In this document: positions 63,849-64,000 of the stretch, one piece after another
Numbering within the stretch: the stretch's first letter is position 1
How the letters are laid out: each line of letters starts with the position of its first letter
NCBI RefSeq assembly: GCF_019139675.1
Contig: NZ_CP077077.1
Span: 3,286,001-3,350,000, forward strand
Direction: 5' to 3'
DNA: 64,000 bases
Source: Pseudomonas maumuensis
GTDB lineage: Bacteria; Pseudomonadota; Gammaproteobacteria; Pseudomonadales; Pseudomonadaceae
Notes under the pieces: model-generated
Databases searched by the model: none
The model's input: only the letters and a program-made list of their open reading frames with translations
What the model was told of the DNA's origin: nothing
Translations under genes and position numbers: made by a program

Positions 63849-64000
63849 TCAGCCTTGGCGCGCCAATTGCCACAACCGCGCCACATCCGCGGCCCGCGCC
63901 TTGAGCAACGCCCCCGCCTCGGCACAGGCCTGCTCCAAACTCATCGGCCCGCTGGCCAGAGCGAAGGCCGCATCGATGCCCTGCCCATACAGTTGCTCGT
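63849..64000 (-). CDS. C-terminal end of an unidentified gene
   Basis: Fifty codons of an open minus-strand frame running off the window and ending in TGA at 63849. The visible residues (EQLYGQGIDAAFALASGP, then SLEQACAEAGALLKARAADV, ending WQLARQG) are helical and use the local codon bias, so it is probably a real resident gene. I do not recognise the family from this fragment. Confidence 0.55.
   Translation of the reverse strand, partial: EQLYGQGIDAAFALASGPMSLEQACAEAGALLKARAADVARLWQLARQG

Overview
The window is a high-GC gammaproteobacterial chromosome segment and looks like a member of the Pseudomonas putida group. The basis is gene content and order (uppP next to an sCache chemoreceptor and pnuC, a complete fapABCDEF amyloid operon, a CobN/ChlID-type aerobic cobalamin cluster, REP/REPIN repeats) together with strong G/C third-position use. 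This assignment comes from sequence reading and memory; no database was searched. I saw no rRNA, tRNA, CRISPR array, insertion sequence or prophage.

Layout. 1-6.8 kb: end of a periplasmic metal-binding protein, a DUF1615 lipoprotein, an isochorismatase-like hydrolase, DUF1294 and uppP (minus strand), then an McpP-like chemoreceptor and a pnuC/nicotinamide riboside kinase pair (plus strand). 7.0-16.6 kb: the functional-amyloid operon fapA-F, a GTG-started LTA-synthase-like membrane sulfatase, a VpsR/FleQ-type sigma-54 activator and a small conserved protein; this looks like a surface/biofilm region. 16.6-26.2 kb: cobalamin region. cobW-cobN-chlID run leftward and cbtB-cbtA-cobE-cobM run rightward from a shared intergenic region holding two divergent cobalamin riboswitches. 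The chlI-like and chlD-like reading frames are joined by a textbook -1 frameshift signal, so one gene probably supplies both small cobaltochelatase subunits.

26.4-31.6 kb: a BvgAS/EvgAS-like two-component pair converging on a BdlA-like double-PAS soluble chemoreceptor. 31.8-33.8 kb: a frameshifted PD-(D/E)XK nuclease-like gene with lower GC, a VOC protein and an unknown protein. 33.8-40.4 kb: an MHS transporter, an AraC regulator, a sterol-desaturase-like enzyme, a KfrA-like DNA-binding protein, a formate/nitrite-type channel, DUF3144 and a LysE exporter. 40.5-45.3 kb: a thiolase / acyl-CoA ligase / MHS transporter operon divergent from a PAS-LuxR regulator. 45.4-49.5 kb: a Fur-type iron cell-surface signalling set (ECF sigma, FecR-like anti-sigma, TonB receptor with signalling domain). 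49.5-51.8 kb: a markedly AT-richer insertion carrying one lipoprotein with an alpha/beta-hydrolase serine motif. 51.9-59.1 kb: ccoG without its usual cco partners, a MocR-type regulator and two tandem paralogous hybrid histidine kinases. 59.2-64 kb: an SDR, a MarR-emrA-emrB efflux operon with a readable promoter and operator, a 279-bp REPIN-like hairpin repeat and the 3' end of a further gene.

The observations I rate highest are the chlID frameshift signal, the unusual FapC architecture (long Ser-rich linker, no C-terminal cysteines), the AT-rich lipoprotein-hydrolase insertion, the broken PD-(D/E)XK gene and the tandem hybrid kinases.
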